A stretch of DNA of 64,000 nucleotides, taken from Comamonadaceae bacterium (lineage in GTDB: Bacteria > Pseudomonadota > Gammaproteobacteria > Burkholderiales > Burkholderiaceae_C). Positions 1-7,018 of this stretch are shown here, piece by piece. Position 1 is the first letter of the stretch. Each line of letters opens with the position of its first letter. The DNA lies in NCBI GenBank assembly GCA_009996515.1, contig JAACZV010000009.1, forward strand, positions 62,001-126,000, read 5' to 3'. The notes under the pieces were generated by a model. The model saw only the letters and a list, made by a program, of their open reading frames with translations. It ran no database searches and was not told where the DNA came from. A program made the position numbers and the translations under genes.

Positions 1-510
1 GCGTGCCATGTAGAGGGCAGCCTCGTGGTGCATGTCCTCGTGCAGCAGCGCGAGGCGGAAGAAGTAGAGCGCGTCGTCGCCGTCGCCGGCCTCGCTCAGC
101 AGGGCCAGCGTCCGGGCCAACTGGCGGGCGAGGTCGTCGCGTGTCGCGGCGGCACCGGGCAGGGGCAGCTGCCAGCGGCTGTCGTGCGGCACCGCGCTGG
201 AGTCGTAGAGGGCGTCGGCATCCGGGCGCAGCGGCGCGAGACGGGGGGCATGGGGCTGGGCCCGGTGGCCGCGCCCGCGCTGGGGATTGCGCCCCACCCA
301 GAACTCCTGGAACCAGCCGACATGGCCCAGCTCCCACAGCGGCGGGTTGAGCTCGGCGCGCCGCGGCACGGCGAGATCCGGCAGGGCCCGCTCGAAGGCG
401 GCGAACGTGCCCAGCGTGTCGGCGCGGCTGGCGGCCAGCGCCCGGGCCAGCACCTCGGGGCCGCCCTGACGGGCATCCAGGGCGGCCCGGAGTAGGCTGC
501 TGTCGTGCAT
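1..510 (-). CDS. senA: Selenoneine synthase SenA, N-terminal 170 residues (cut by window edge)
   Basis: This is the start of a SenA/EgtB-type non-heme iron enzyme, which in the selenoneine pathway joins hercynine to a selenosugar. The visible part is the DinB-like helical domain. It has HVGWFQE near residue 63 and HEDMHHE at 157-163, the HX3HXE iron-binding pattern of EgtB-type enzymes. The C-terminal FGE-sulfatase domain lies beyond the edge. The ATG at 510 has a GAGGGA Shine-Dalgarno sequence. SenA rather than EgtB is inferred from the adjacent senB and senC. The start overlaps the divergent senB start by 6 nt. Confidence 0.85.
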   Translation of the reverse strand, partial: MHDSSLLRAALDARQGGPEVLARALAASRADTLGTFAAFERALPDLAVPRRAELNPPLWELGHVGWFQEFWVGRNPQRGRGHRAQPHAPRLAPLRPDADALYDSSAVPHDSRWQLPLPGAAATRDDLARQLARTLALLSEAGDGDDALYFFRLALLHEDMHHEAALYMAR

Positions 511-1476
511 CGTGATTCCCTCGTCATCGTGACGCCGGCCCTGGCCCAGGCCAACAACGGCAACTGGCAGACCGCCCACCGCTGGGCGCGGCTGCTGCGG
601 CCAGCTTACCGCGTGCGCCTGGCCGAGCAATGGGACGGCGGCGACGAGGCCTTGCTGATCGCGCTGCATGCGCGCCGCTCGGCGGCCTCCGTCGCGGCCT
701 GGCGCGCGGCCCATCCGGCGCGGCCCGTGCTGCTGGTGATGACGGGCACCGACCTCTACCGCGACATCGCCGGCGACGCGGCCGCCCAGCGCTCGCTGGT
801 GCTGGCCGACGCCCTCGTCGTGCTGAACGAGCTGGGGCCGCGCCAGCTGCCGCAGGCGCTGCGGGCCAAGGCTCAGGTGGTGCTGCAGTCCTGTGCGGCG
901 CGTGCGCCGCAGGCCCACACCCGGCGCCATCTGCGCGCCCTCATGGTGGGCCATCTGCGCGACGAGAAAGACCCGCGCTGCTACTGGCGTGCCGCGCGCC
1001 GCCTGGCCGGGCGGGCCGACATCCGGCTGGACCACATCGGCGCCGCGCTGGACCCGGCGCTGGGCGAGGAGGCCGCCGCGCTGGCGGCCACGCAGGCCAA
1101 CTTCCGCTGGCTGGGCGGGCTGGCGCACGAAGCCGTGCGGCGGCGCATCCAGGCCGCCCATGTGCTGGTCCACGCCAGCCGCATGGAAGGCGGCGCCCAT
1201 GTCGTCATCGAGGCCATCCGCAGCGGCACGCCGGTGCTGGCCTCACGCATAGACGGCAACCTGGGCCTGCTGGGCGAGGGCTACGAGGGCCTCTTCGAGC
1301 CCGGCGACGACGCGGGCCTCGCGACCCTGCTCGCGCAGGCCCGCGACGATGCCGATATGCTTGCCCGACTCACCGCCCAGCTCGCCCCTCGCGCCGCGCT
1401 CTTCGCGCCCGAGGCCGAGCGGGCCACGCTGCGCCGCCTGGTCGGGGCGCTGCTTTCAAGCCCCTCATCGCCATGA
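505..1476 (+). CDS. senB: Selenosugar synthase SenB (GT4-type glycosyltransferase)
   Basis: SenB makes the selenosugar donor for SenA, using selenophosphate and a UDP-sugar (established for the family). The 323-residue product has the typical N-terminus VTPALAQANNGNWQTA and a GT4 donor-site block (ASRMEGGAHVVIEA then SGTPVLAS) near residues 225-250. GTG 505 is chosen because it places the conserved IVTPA block about 8 residues in and a GGAG lies 12 nt upstream. GTG 529 would cut into that block. The stop overlaps the senC start as ATGA, so translation is probably coupled. Confidence 0.88.
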   Translation: MHRDSLVIVTPALAQANNGNWQTAHRWARLLRPAYRVRLAEQWDGGDEALLIALHARRSAASVAAWRAAHPARPVLLVMTGTDLYRDIAGDAAAQRSLVLADALVVLNELGPRQLPQALRAKAQVVLQSCAARAPQAHTRRHLRALMVGHLRDEKDPRCYWRAARRLAGRADIRLDHIGAALDPALGEEAAALAATQANFRWLGGLAHEAVRRRIQAAHVLVHASRMEGGAHVVIEAIRSGTPVLASRIDGNLGLLGEGYEGLFEPGDDAGLATLLAQARDDADMLARLTAQLAPRAALFAPEAERATLRRLVGALLSSPSSP

Positions 1477-2546
1477 ACGCTCCCGCCTGCCCCACGCCCG
1501 CCCAAGAACCCCGCCTGACCTCGCTGTCCCACGGCGGTGGCTGCGGCTGCAAGATCGCGCCCGGCGTGCTGTCCGAGATCCTGAAGGGCACGACGGCCAT
1601 GCCCATCCCCAAGGAGCTGCTGGTGGGCATAGAGACGTCCGACGACGCCGCCGTCTACCGGCTCAACGACGAGCAGGCGCTGATCGCGACGACGGACTTC
1701 TTCATGCCCATCGTCGACGACCCCTTCGATTTCGGCCGCATCGCCGCGACCAACGCGATCAGCGACGTCTACGCGATGGGCGGCCGGCCCATCCTGGCGC
1801 TGGCCCTGGTGGGCATGCCCATCAACGTGCTGTCCACGCAGACCATTGGCCACGTGCTGGAAGGCGGCGCCTCGGTCTGCCGCGCCGCGGGCATCCCGAT
1901 CGCCGGCGGCCACACCATCGACTCGGTGGAAGCCATCTACGGCCTGGTCGCGCTGGGCCTGGTGCATCCGCAGCGCGTCAAGCGCAACGCCGATGCGCGG
2001 CCCGGCGACGTGCTGGTGCTGGGCAAGCCGCTGGGCGTGGGCGTCATGAGCGCGGCGCTGAAGAAGGAGCAGCTGGACGCCGAGGGCTATGCCCGCATGA
2101 TCGCGACGACGACCAAGCTCAACACGCCGGGGCCGGATCTGGCCGCGCTGCCGGGCGTGCATGCGCTGACCGACGTGACCGGCTTCGGCCTGGCCGGCCA
2201 TGCGCTGGAGCTGGCGCGCGGCGCCCGCTGCACGGTGGAGCTGGACTGGCGCGGCGTGCCGCTGCTGGCCGGCGTGCGCGAGCTGGCCCAGCGCGGCTTC
2301 GTCACCGGCGCGTCGGGGCGCAACTGGGCCGGCTATGGCGGCGAGGTGCAGCTGCCGGCCGATTTCGCGGCCGAGGACCGGGCCTTGCTGACCGACCCGC
2401 AGACCAGCGGCGGCCTGCTGGTGTCCTGCGAGCCGGGCGCGGTGGATGCCGTGCTGGCGACCTTTGCGCGCCACGGCTTCGACGCGGCGGCCGTCGTGGG
2501 CCGCATCCTGCCGGCCCAGGCCAAGCCGCTGCAGGTCAGCGGCTGA
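1473..2546 (+). CDS. senC: Selenophosphate synthase SenC/SelD
   Basis: This enzyme makes selenophosphate from selenide and ATP. The 357-residue protein has the glycine-rich catalytic segment GGGCGCK at residues 21-27, with cysteine where some SelD proteins have selenocysteine, and a conserved ALTDVTGFGLAGH motif. The AIRS-type two-domain layout fits SelD. Its ATGA overlap with senB points to selenoneine synthesis as its main job, although it could also serve tRNA or selenoprotein use. Its TGA abuts the TGA of convergent mshL inside one TGATCA. Confidence 0.88.
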   Translation: MNAPACPTPAQEPRLTSLSHGGGCGCKIAPGVLSEILKGTTAMPIPKELLVGIETSDDAAVYRLNDEQALIATTDFFMPIVDDPFDFGRIAATNAISDVYAMGGRPILALALVGMPINVLSTQTIGHVLEGGASVCRAAGIPIAGGHTIDSVEAIYGLVALGLVHPQRVKRNADARPGDVLVLGKPLGVGVMSAALKKEQLDAEGYARMIATTTKLNTPGPDLAALPGVHALTDVTGFGLAGHALELARGARCTVELDWRGVPLLAGVRELAQRGFVTGASGRNWAGYGGEVQLPADFAAEDRALLTDPQTSGGLLVSCEPGAVDAVLATFARHGFDAAAVVGRILPAQAKPLQVSG

Positions 2547-4307
2547 TCAGTTCGGCCGCGGCGCTGTCGCGCCGTCCAGCCGGATCACGCGCCGCGAGCG
2601 GCCCTCGGTGTCGTCCAGCGACTCGCTGACAAGGCGGTTGTGCTGCTCCCAGTCCTCGGCGCTGCGGATGATGCTGGGCTTGATGAGGACCACCAGCTCG
2701 CGCTTGCGGCCGTTGTTGGCGCGGTTGCCGAACAGCAGGGACGTGAGCGGGTTGCTGTCGGCGCCGGGCAGGCCCGAGCCGCGGCGCGTGGCCTCCATCT
2801 GCATCAGGCCGCCGATGGCGACGATGTGGCCGTCGGGGATGCGCACCACGGTGTCGCTCTCGTTGACGCTGGCGCTGGCCAGCGGCAGCTGGAAATTGCC
2901 CACCGAGCCGAGGTTGACCTGCTTAACCTTCTCGGTCACGTTGGACACCGAGGGGTGGATGTGCAGCGTGATCATGTCGGCCGCGTCGATCTGCGGCGTC
3001 ACGTCCAGCGCGATGCCGCTGAAGAAGGGCGTCAGCGTCAGCGTCGGGATCTGGTTGGTCACGCCGTTGGTGCCGTTGGTGGTGTTGGTGCTGCTGTTGC
3101 TGCCGCTGATGCCGGTGATGAAGTAGTCGTCGGTGCCGACCTTGAGCACGGCCTTCTGGTTGTTCAGCGTCGCGATGCGCGGGCTGGACAGGATCTGCGT
3201 GTCGCCATGGCTCTCGATGAAGCTCAAGAGCGCCTGGAAGCCGCCGCGCGCCAGCGCCAGACCGAAGGTGCCGCCGCCGGCCGAGGGCAGGGGAATGAGG
3301 TCGGGCCAGGCGGGCTGCTGCGTGCCGGTGGACAGCACCGGCAGGCCGCGCGAGTTGCTGACCAGCGGGTTGATGATGGTGTTGACGCCCGTCGGGATGG
3401 AGGGGTTGACGCTGGTCTGGCCGACGGCGCTGCGGTCGCCGACGCGCGACCAGTCGATGCCGCTCTGATAGCCCTCGCGCAGCTCGACCTCGACGATCTT
3501 GGCCTCCAGCATGACCTGGCGCTCGACGGCGATGCGCGTCGCCCTCAGCCAGGCCTCGACGTGGCGCAGTTCCTCGGGCATGGCGCGCACGGCCACCGTG
3601 CCGGTCTGCGGGCTGGTGATGACGGTGCGGCCCTCGCTGCTGCCGACCAGGGCCTTCAGCGCGCTGCCGGTCTCGCTCCAGAAGTCGGCCGCGACCTTGG
3701 TGCTGAGCTGGCTGCTTTCCTGCTGCAGCACGGTGTTGGTCGGGCCGCCGGCCGGGGCGGGGGCCGCGCCATTGGTGGTGTTGGCCGGCGCGGCGCCCGA
3801 GCTGACGCGCACCTCGCTGCGGCCGCTGCGCTGGTGGGCCAGCGCGTTGATGGTGAAGACGCGGGTCTGCAGCGTCGGCGGGAAGACGGTGATGCGGCGG
3901 CCGTCGATGGCGTAGTCGAAGCCGTAGACCTCGCGGATGGCGTCCAGCGACTCGCGCAGCGTCACGCCCTTGAGCGTGACCGACAGCTGGCCCGCCACGG
4001 CCGGATGCACCAGCATGCTGTAGCGCGTGTCGCTGACCAGGGACAGGAAGACGTCGCGGGCCGGTGCGCCATTGACGATGAGGTCGAAGCGCGGCTCGGG
4101 CGGCGGCGTGGGCGCGGGAGGCGGCAACGGCGCTGCGGCCGGTTCGGAGGCCGCCGGCGCGGGCGAGGCGGGCGGCAGGGCGCGCTGGGCCTGCAGCTCC
4201 TCGCGCAGCGCCTGGCTGGGCTGGGCCAGGCGCAGCGGCTTGTCCGCGCAGCCCGCCAGCAGCAGGGCGGCGCTGAGCAGCAAGAGACGGGGGGCGGGGG
4301 CCTTCAT
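2547..4307 (-). CDS. mshL: MSHA biogenesis secretin MshL
   Basis: MshL forms the outer-membrane channel for the MSHA pilus. The 586-residue product starts with a lipoprotein signal ending in LAGC (Cys20), followed by a Pro/Ala-rich linker, an STN-like domain (RFDLIVNGAPARDVFLSL) and a C-terminal secretin domain containing SSPRIATLNNQKAVLKVG and the late block RIPDGHIVAIGGLM. ATG 4307 has a good AAGGAG Shine-Dalgarno sequence. It is the last gene of the operon and overlaps mshK by 4 nt. It ends directly against convergent senC with no terminator visible between them. Confidence 0.9.
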   Translation of the reverse strand: MKAPAPRLLLLSAALLLAGCADKPLRLAQPSQALREELQAQRALPPASPAPAASEPAAAPLPPPAPTPPPEPRFDLIVNGAPARDVFLSLVSDTRYSMLVHPAVAGQLSVTLKGVTLRESLDAIREVYGFDYAIDGRRITVFPPTLQTRVFTINALAHQRSGRSEVRVSSGAAPANTTNGAAPAPAGGPTNTVLQQESSQLSTKVAADFWSETGSALKALVGSSEGRTVITSPQTGTVAVRAMPEELRHVEAWLRATRIAVERQVMLEAKIVEVELREGYQSGIDWSRVGDRSAVGQTSVNPSIPTGVNTIINPLVSNSRGLPVLSTGTQQPAWPDLIPLPSAGGGTFGLALARGGFQALLSFIESHGDTQILSSPRIATLNNQKAVLKVGTDDYFITGISGSNSSTNTTNGTNGVTNQIPTLTLTPFFSGIALDVTPQIDAADMITLHIHPSVSNVTEKVKQVNLGSVGNFQLPLASASVNESDTVVRIPDGHIVAIGGLMQMEATRRGSGLPGADSNPLTSLLFGNRANNGRKRELVVLIKPSIIRSAEDWEQHNRLVSESLDDTEGRSRRVIRLDGATAPRPN

Positions 4308-4699
4308 GGCTTCTCCTTGGATGTCTTGGCGGCCGGGGCCGGTGGCGCGGGCGGGCGCTTCTCGACGCCGCCGTACAGCGGCTCGCGGCGGACCTGGCCG
4401 GCCTCGCGCAGCCACACGGCCTGCTCGGTGATGCGCTCGATGCGCGCGCCGTCCAGCCGATCGCCGATGCCGTAGCGGCGCCCGCGCTGCACGACATAGC
4501 CGCGCCCGTCGACGAAGACGACCTGGCGTATGGCCGGCTCGGCCGGCTCGCCGGGCTGGGCGCCGGAGGCCACCGTGGGCGGCGCCAGCGCGCTGCGCAG
4601 CGCGGGCGGCCAGGCCGTGGGGTCGCGCGCGGGCTCGTCGGCGCGCACGCCGGCACCGGCCAGCAGCAGCCACGGCAGCAGCAGGCACAGGGCTCTCAT
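4304..4699 (-). CDS. mshK: MSHA biogenesis protein MshK-like
   Basis: This small exported protein of 131 residues has a signal peptide ending near GVRADEPA and a short domain (QVVFVDGRGYVVQRGRRYGIGDRLDGARI) typical of MshK/PilP-like periplasmic adaptors. The tail is Pro/Lys-rich. It probably links the inner-membrane MshI/J proteins to the secretin. The assignment rests partly on position between mshJ and mshL, since the family is poorly conserved. It has ATGA overlaps on both sides. Confidence 0.75.
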   Translation of the reverse strand: MRALCLLLPWLLLAGAGVRADEPARDPTAWPPALRSALAPPTVASGAQPGEPAEPAIRQVVFVDGRGYVVQRGRRYGIGDRLDGARIERITEQAVWLREAGQVRREPLYGGVEKRPPAPPAPAAKTSKEKP

Positions 4700-5364
4700 G
4701 GCTGCACCTTCAAAAGAAAAATCTCGGCCTGCAGGCGCGGCGGCTCGCCGGCGCCGGTGCTCAGTCGCATCTCGCCCCAGCGCAGGCCCGGCAGCTCGCG
4801 CTCCAGCGCCTGCAGATAGCGCTGCGCGTCGCGGTAGCTGCCCTGCACCTGCAGCTCCACGCCCTGCCAGCTCAGGCCGGCGAGGTCGGGCTGGCGGCCT
4901 GCGGCCGCCTCGTCCAGCAGCCGCAGGCGCTCCAGCACCAGGCCGGGCTGCTGCGCGAGCAGCCGCTGCAGCACGGCGGGCAGGCCTTCGCCGGCCGAGC
5001 CGGCGCCGCGCAGCGCGTCGTCCAGCCGGGCACGCTCGGCGCGCGCGGCAGCCAGCTGGCGGTGCAGCGGGGCGGCGGAATCGCCGTCGCCCTGGCTGGC
5101 GGCGACGAACTGCTGGCGTTGCTGGCCCAGCTCGGCGGCCTGCCGCGCCGCCTCCTCGCTGCGCTGGCGGGCCCGCGCCGCCTGCGGCGACAGCACCAGC
5201 ATGTCGAACAAGGCCGCCAGCACGGCGACGATGCTCAGCAACAGGATGGCGCGCTCGCGCAGGCTGAGCGCGTCGATGCGCCGGGCCTGGCGCTGCCAGG
5301 CGGCATGCAGCGGCGCCAGGCGTCGGCCCGGCTGCGCGCGATCCATGGGCTTGCGCGCCTTCAT
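4696..5364 (-). CDS. mshJ: MSHA biogenesis protein MshJ (PilO-like)
   Basis: This 222-residue inner-membrane protein has a cytoplasmic N-terminus, one membrane helix (AILLLSIVAVLAALFDMLVL, about residues 42-61), an Ala/Arg/Glu-rich coiled-coil segment and a C-terminal ferredoxin-like part resembling PilO/GspM. It is expected to form the alignment subcomplex with MshI and the PilN-like protein. ATG 5364 overlaps the upstream stop. A second in-frame ATG at 5346 is possible. Confidence 0.8.
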   Translation of the reverse strand: MKARKPMDRAQPGRRLAPLHAAWQRQARRIDALSLRERAILLLSIVAVLAALFDMLVLSPQAARARQRSEEAARQAAELGQQRQQFVAASQGDGDSAAPLHRQLAAARAERARLDDALRGAGSAGEGLPAVLQRLLAQQPGLVLERLRLLDEAAAGRQPDLAGLSWQGVELQVQGSYRDAQRYLQALERELPGLRWGEMRLSTGAGEPPRLQAEIFLLKVQP

Positions 5365-6041
5365 CGCGCACCTCCCGAGGCGGCACTGGCCGCGGCCAGC
5401 GGTGCACTGACGACGCGGAAGGCCCACACCGGCAGGCGGCTCTGGGCCAGCGGGCTGCCTGCCTCCAGCAGCGGCTGGCCGGCGCCGGCCGTGCCCAGGC
5501 GTTCGACGCGCAGGGCCGACAGCTGCTGGCCGGCCAGCAGCGGATGGGTGGCGAGCCGGCCCAGCCAGGGGCGCAGCTGGGCGGTGTCCAGCGTGCCGCC
5601 CACCAGTTCGACGCGGCCCGGCGCATAGCGCAGCTCGCTGAGCCAGGCGGCCTCGGGCATGCTGCGGGCGACGAGGTCCAGCAGGTCGGAATGGCGCTGG
5701 CCGGCGGCAGGCCCGCCGCCTTCGCGGCCCAGGCTGGCCAGCAGCGCGCGGCGCTGGGCATTGCCGGCCTCCAGCTGCTGCCACTGCTGCCGCAGCGCGG
5801 CCAAGTCCTGCGGCGCGGGCAGGGCGGCATGGGCCGCGGCCAGTTGCTGGCGCTCCACGGCGTAGCGGGCCAGCAGCGCCTGATGGTCGGCCTCCGCCCG
5901 ACGCTCGCGCTGCTGCAGCGCCAGCGCCGTCAGCAGCCCCGCGGCGAGCAGCAGCCCGCTGGTCTGCAGCAGCGTCAGCGCCGACAGATGGCGCCGGGGC
6001 GCCAGCAGGATGGGGGCGAGGAGGTTGATCTGCTGGGCCAT
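5361..6041 (-). CDS. PilN-like MSHA assembly protein (MshI2)
   Basis: This 226-residue protein starts MAQQINLLAPILL, the PilN-type N-terminal motif that contacts the actin-like PilM/MshI partner. A single membrane helix (LLQTSGLLLAAGLLTALAL), a coiled coil and a PilN C-terminal domain (LSELRYAPGRVELVGGTLD) follow. It sits between mshI and mshJ with 4-nt overlaps on both sides, as PilM-PilN-PilO would. Confidence 0.82.
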   Translation of the reverse strand: MAQQINLLAPILLAPRRHLSALTLLQTSGLLLAAGLLTALALQQRERRAEADHQALLARYAVERQQLAAAHAALPAPQDLAALRQQWQQLEAGNAQRRALLASLGREGGGPAAGQRHSDLLDLVARSMPEAAWLSELRYAPGRVELVGGTLDTAQLRPWLGRLATHPLLAGQQLSALRVERLGTAGAGQPLLEAGSPLAQSRLPVWAFRVVSAPLAAASAASGGAR

Positions 6042-7018
6042 CAGAACCGCCGCGTCTCGGTGCGCAGGGCGGCGCCCAGCAGCGGGATGCAGGCGGCCAG
6101 CGCCTGCTCGGCATCGCCCTCGGCGGCGGGGGGCTGGGCGGCGAAGGCCGCCAGCGGGTCCAGCGCCACGGTGCGCAGGCCCAGCTCGCGCTGGATCAGC
6201 GCCGCGACCTCGGCGGCATGGCTGGCCGAGATGGCATACAGGCGCGCCAGCGGCAGTTCGGGCCAGCTGCGCTCCCAGACGTCGATGGAGCGCTGCAGCT
6301 CGACGATCAGCGGCGACTCCTGCGGCGCGTCGAAGTCGCCGCCGGGCTGGTACTCGAAACCCAGCGGCCGCTCGGCGGCGGGGCCGTCGTCGGGCTCGCC
6401 GCGGGCACGCGCCAGCAGGCCGGGGTCGGCCTCGATGCGGCGGGTGTAGAACAGCTCGTCGCCGGCGCAGACCACCAGCAGGCATTGCGTCGCCTCGATG
6501 AGGACGGCCGCGCAGGCGCGCGCGGCCAGGTCGTCGGCGCGGGCCTGGCGGGCCAGCAGGTTGCGCAGCGCCGTCTCCCAGATGTCGACGACACCGATCT
6601 GCTCGGTGATGTCGGCCGCGCCGTCCACCAGCGTCTGAATGGCGCTGCTGCGCGCGGCGACGACAAAGAGCTGGCGCTGGGCGCGCTCGACGTCGCCGCC
6701 GACATGCATGACGTCCAGCGTCAGCTCGGCGACGTCGACGTCCACCATCTCCTTGATCTGCCAGCGAGCCGCGGCCTTGAGCTCGTCCTGCGGCAGGTTG
6801 GGCGTGTCGACCTTGAGGATCTGGTAGTCGGCCGGGTCCAGCAGCGCGATGGCGTCGCCGGCGGCGATGGCGCCGGCCTGCGGCAGCAGGCCCCAGCGCA
6901 GCAGCCGGGCGGGCTGGTCGGCGGCGGGGCCGTCGGTCAGCACGAAGGCGTGGCGGTCGCCGACGCGGCGCAGCAGCAGGCGCTGGGCGCTGCGACGGGG
7001 GGACCAGGGCCAGCGCAT
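6041..7018 (-). CDS. mshI: MSHA biogenesis protein MshI (PilM-like)
   Basis: This 325-residue cytoplasmic protein of the PilM/MshI type has no membrane segment. Its recognisable stretches are QILKVDTPNLPQDELKAAARW and a block resembling the phosphate-binding part of actin-like folds. MshI binds the N-terminal tail of the PilN-like protein encoded next. The start overlaps the mshQ stop by 4 nt. Confidence 0.83.
   Translation of the reverse strand: MRWPWSPRRSAQRLLLRRVGDRHAFVLTDGPAADQPARLLRWGLLPQAGAIAAGDAIALLDPADYQILKVDTPNLPQDELKAAARWQIKEMVDVDVAELTLDVMHVGGDVERAQRQLFVVAARSSAIQTLVDGAADITEQIGVVDIWETALRNLLARQARADDLAARACAAVLIEATQCLLVVCAGDELFYTRRIEADPGLLARARGEPDDGPAAERPLGFEYQPGGDFDAPQESPLIVELQRSIDVWERSWPELPLARLYAISASHAAEVAALIQRELGLRTVALDPLAAFAAQPPAAEGDAEQALAACIPLLGAALRTETRRF

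Noticed and set aside
630-2546. A 638-codon fused frame covering senB and senC
   Set aside because: Its first part is an out-of-frame shadow of senB. The SelD homology begins at ATG 1473, which overlaps the senB stop.
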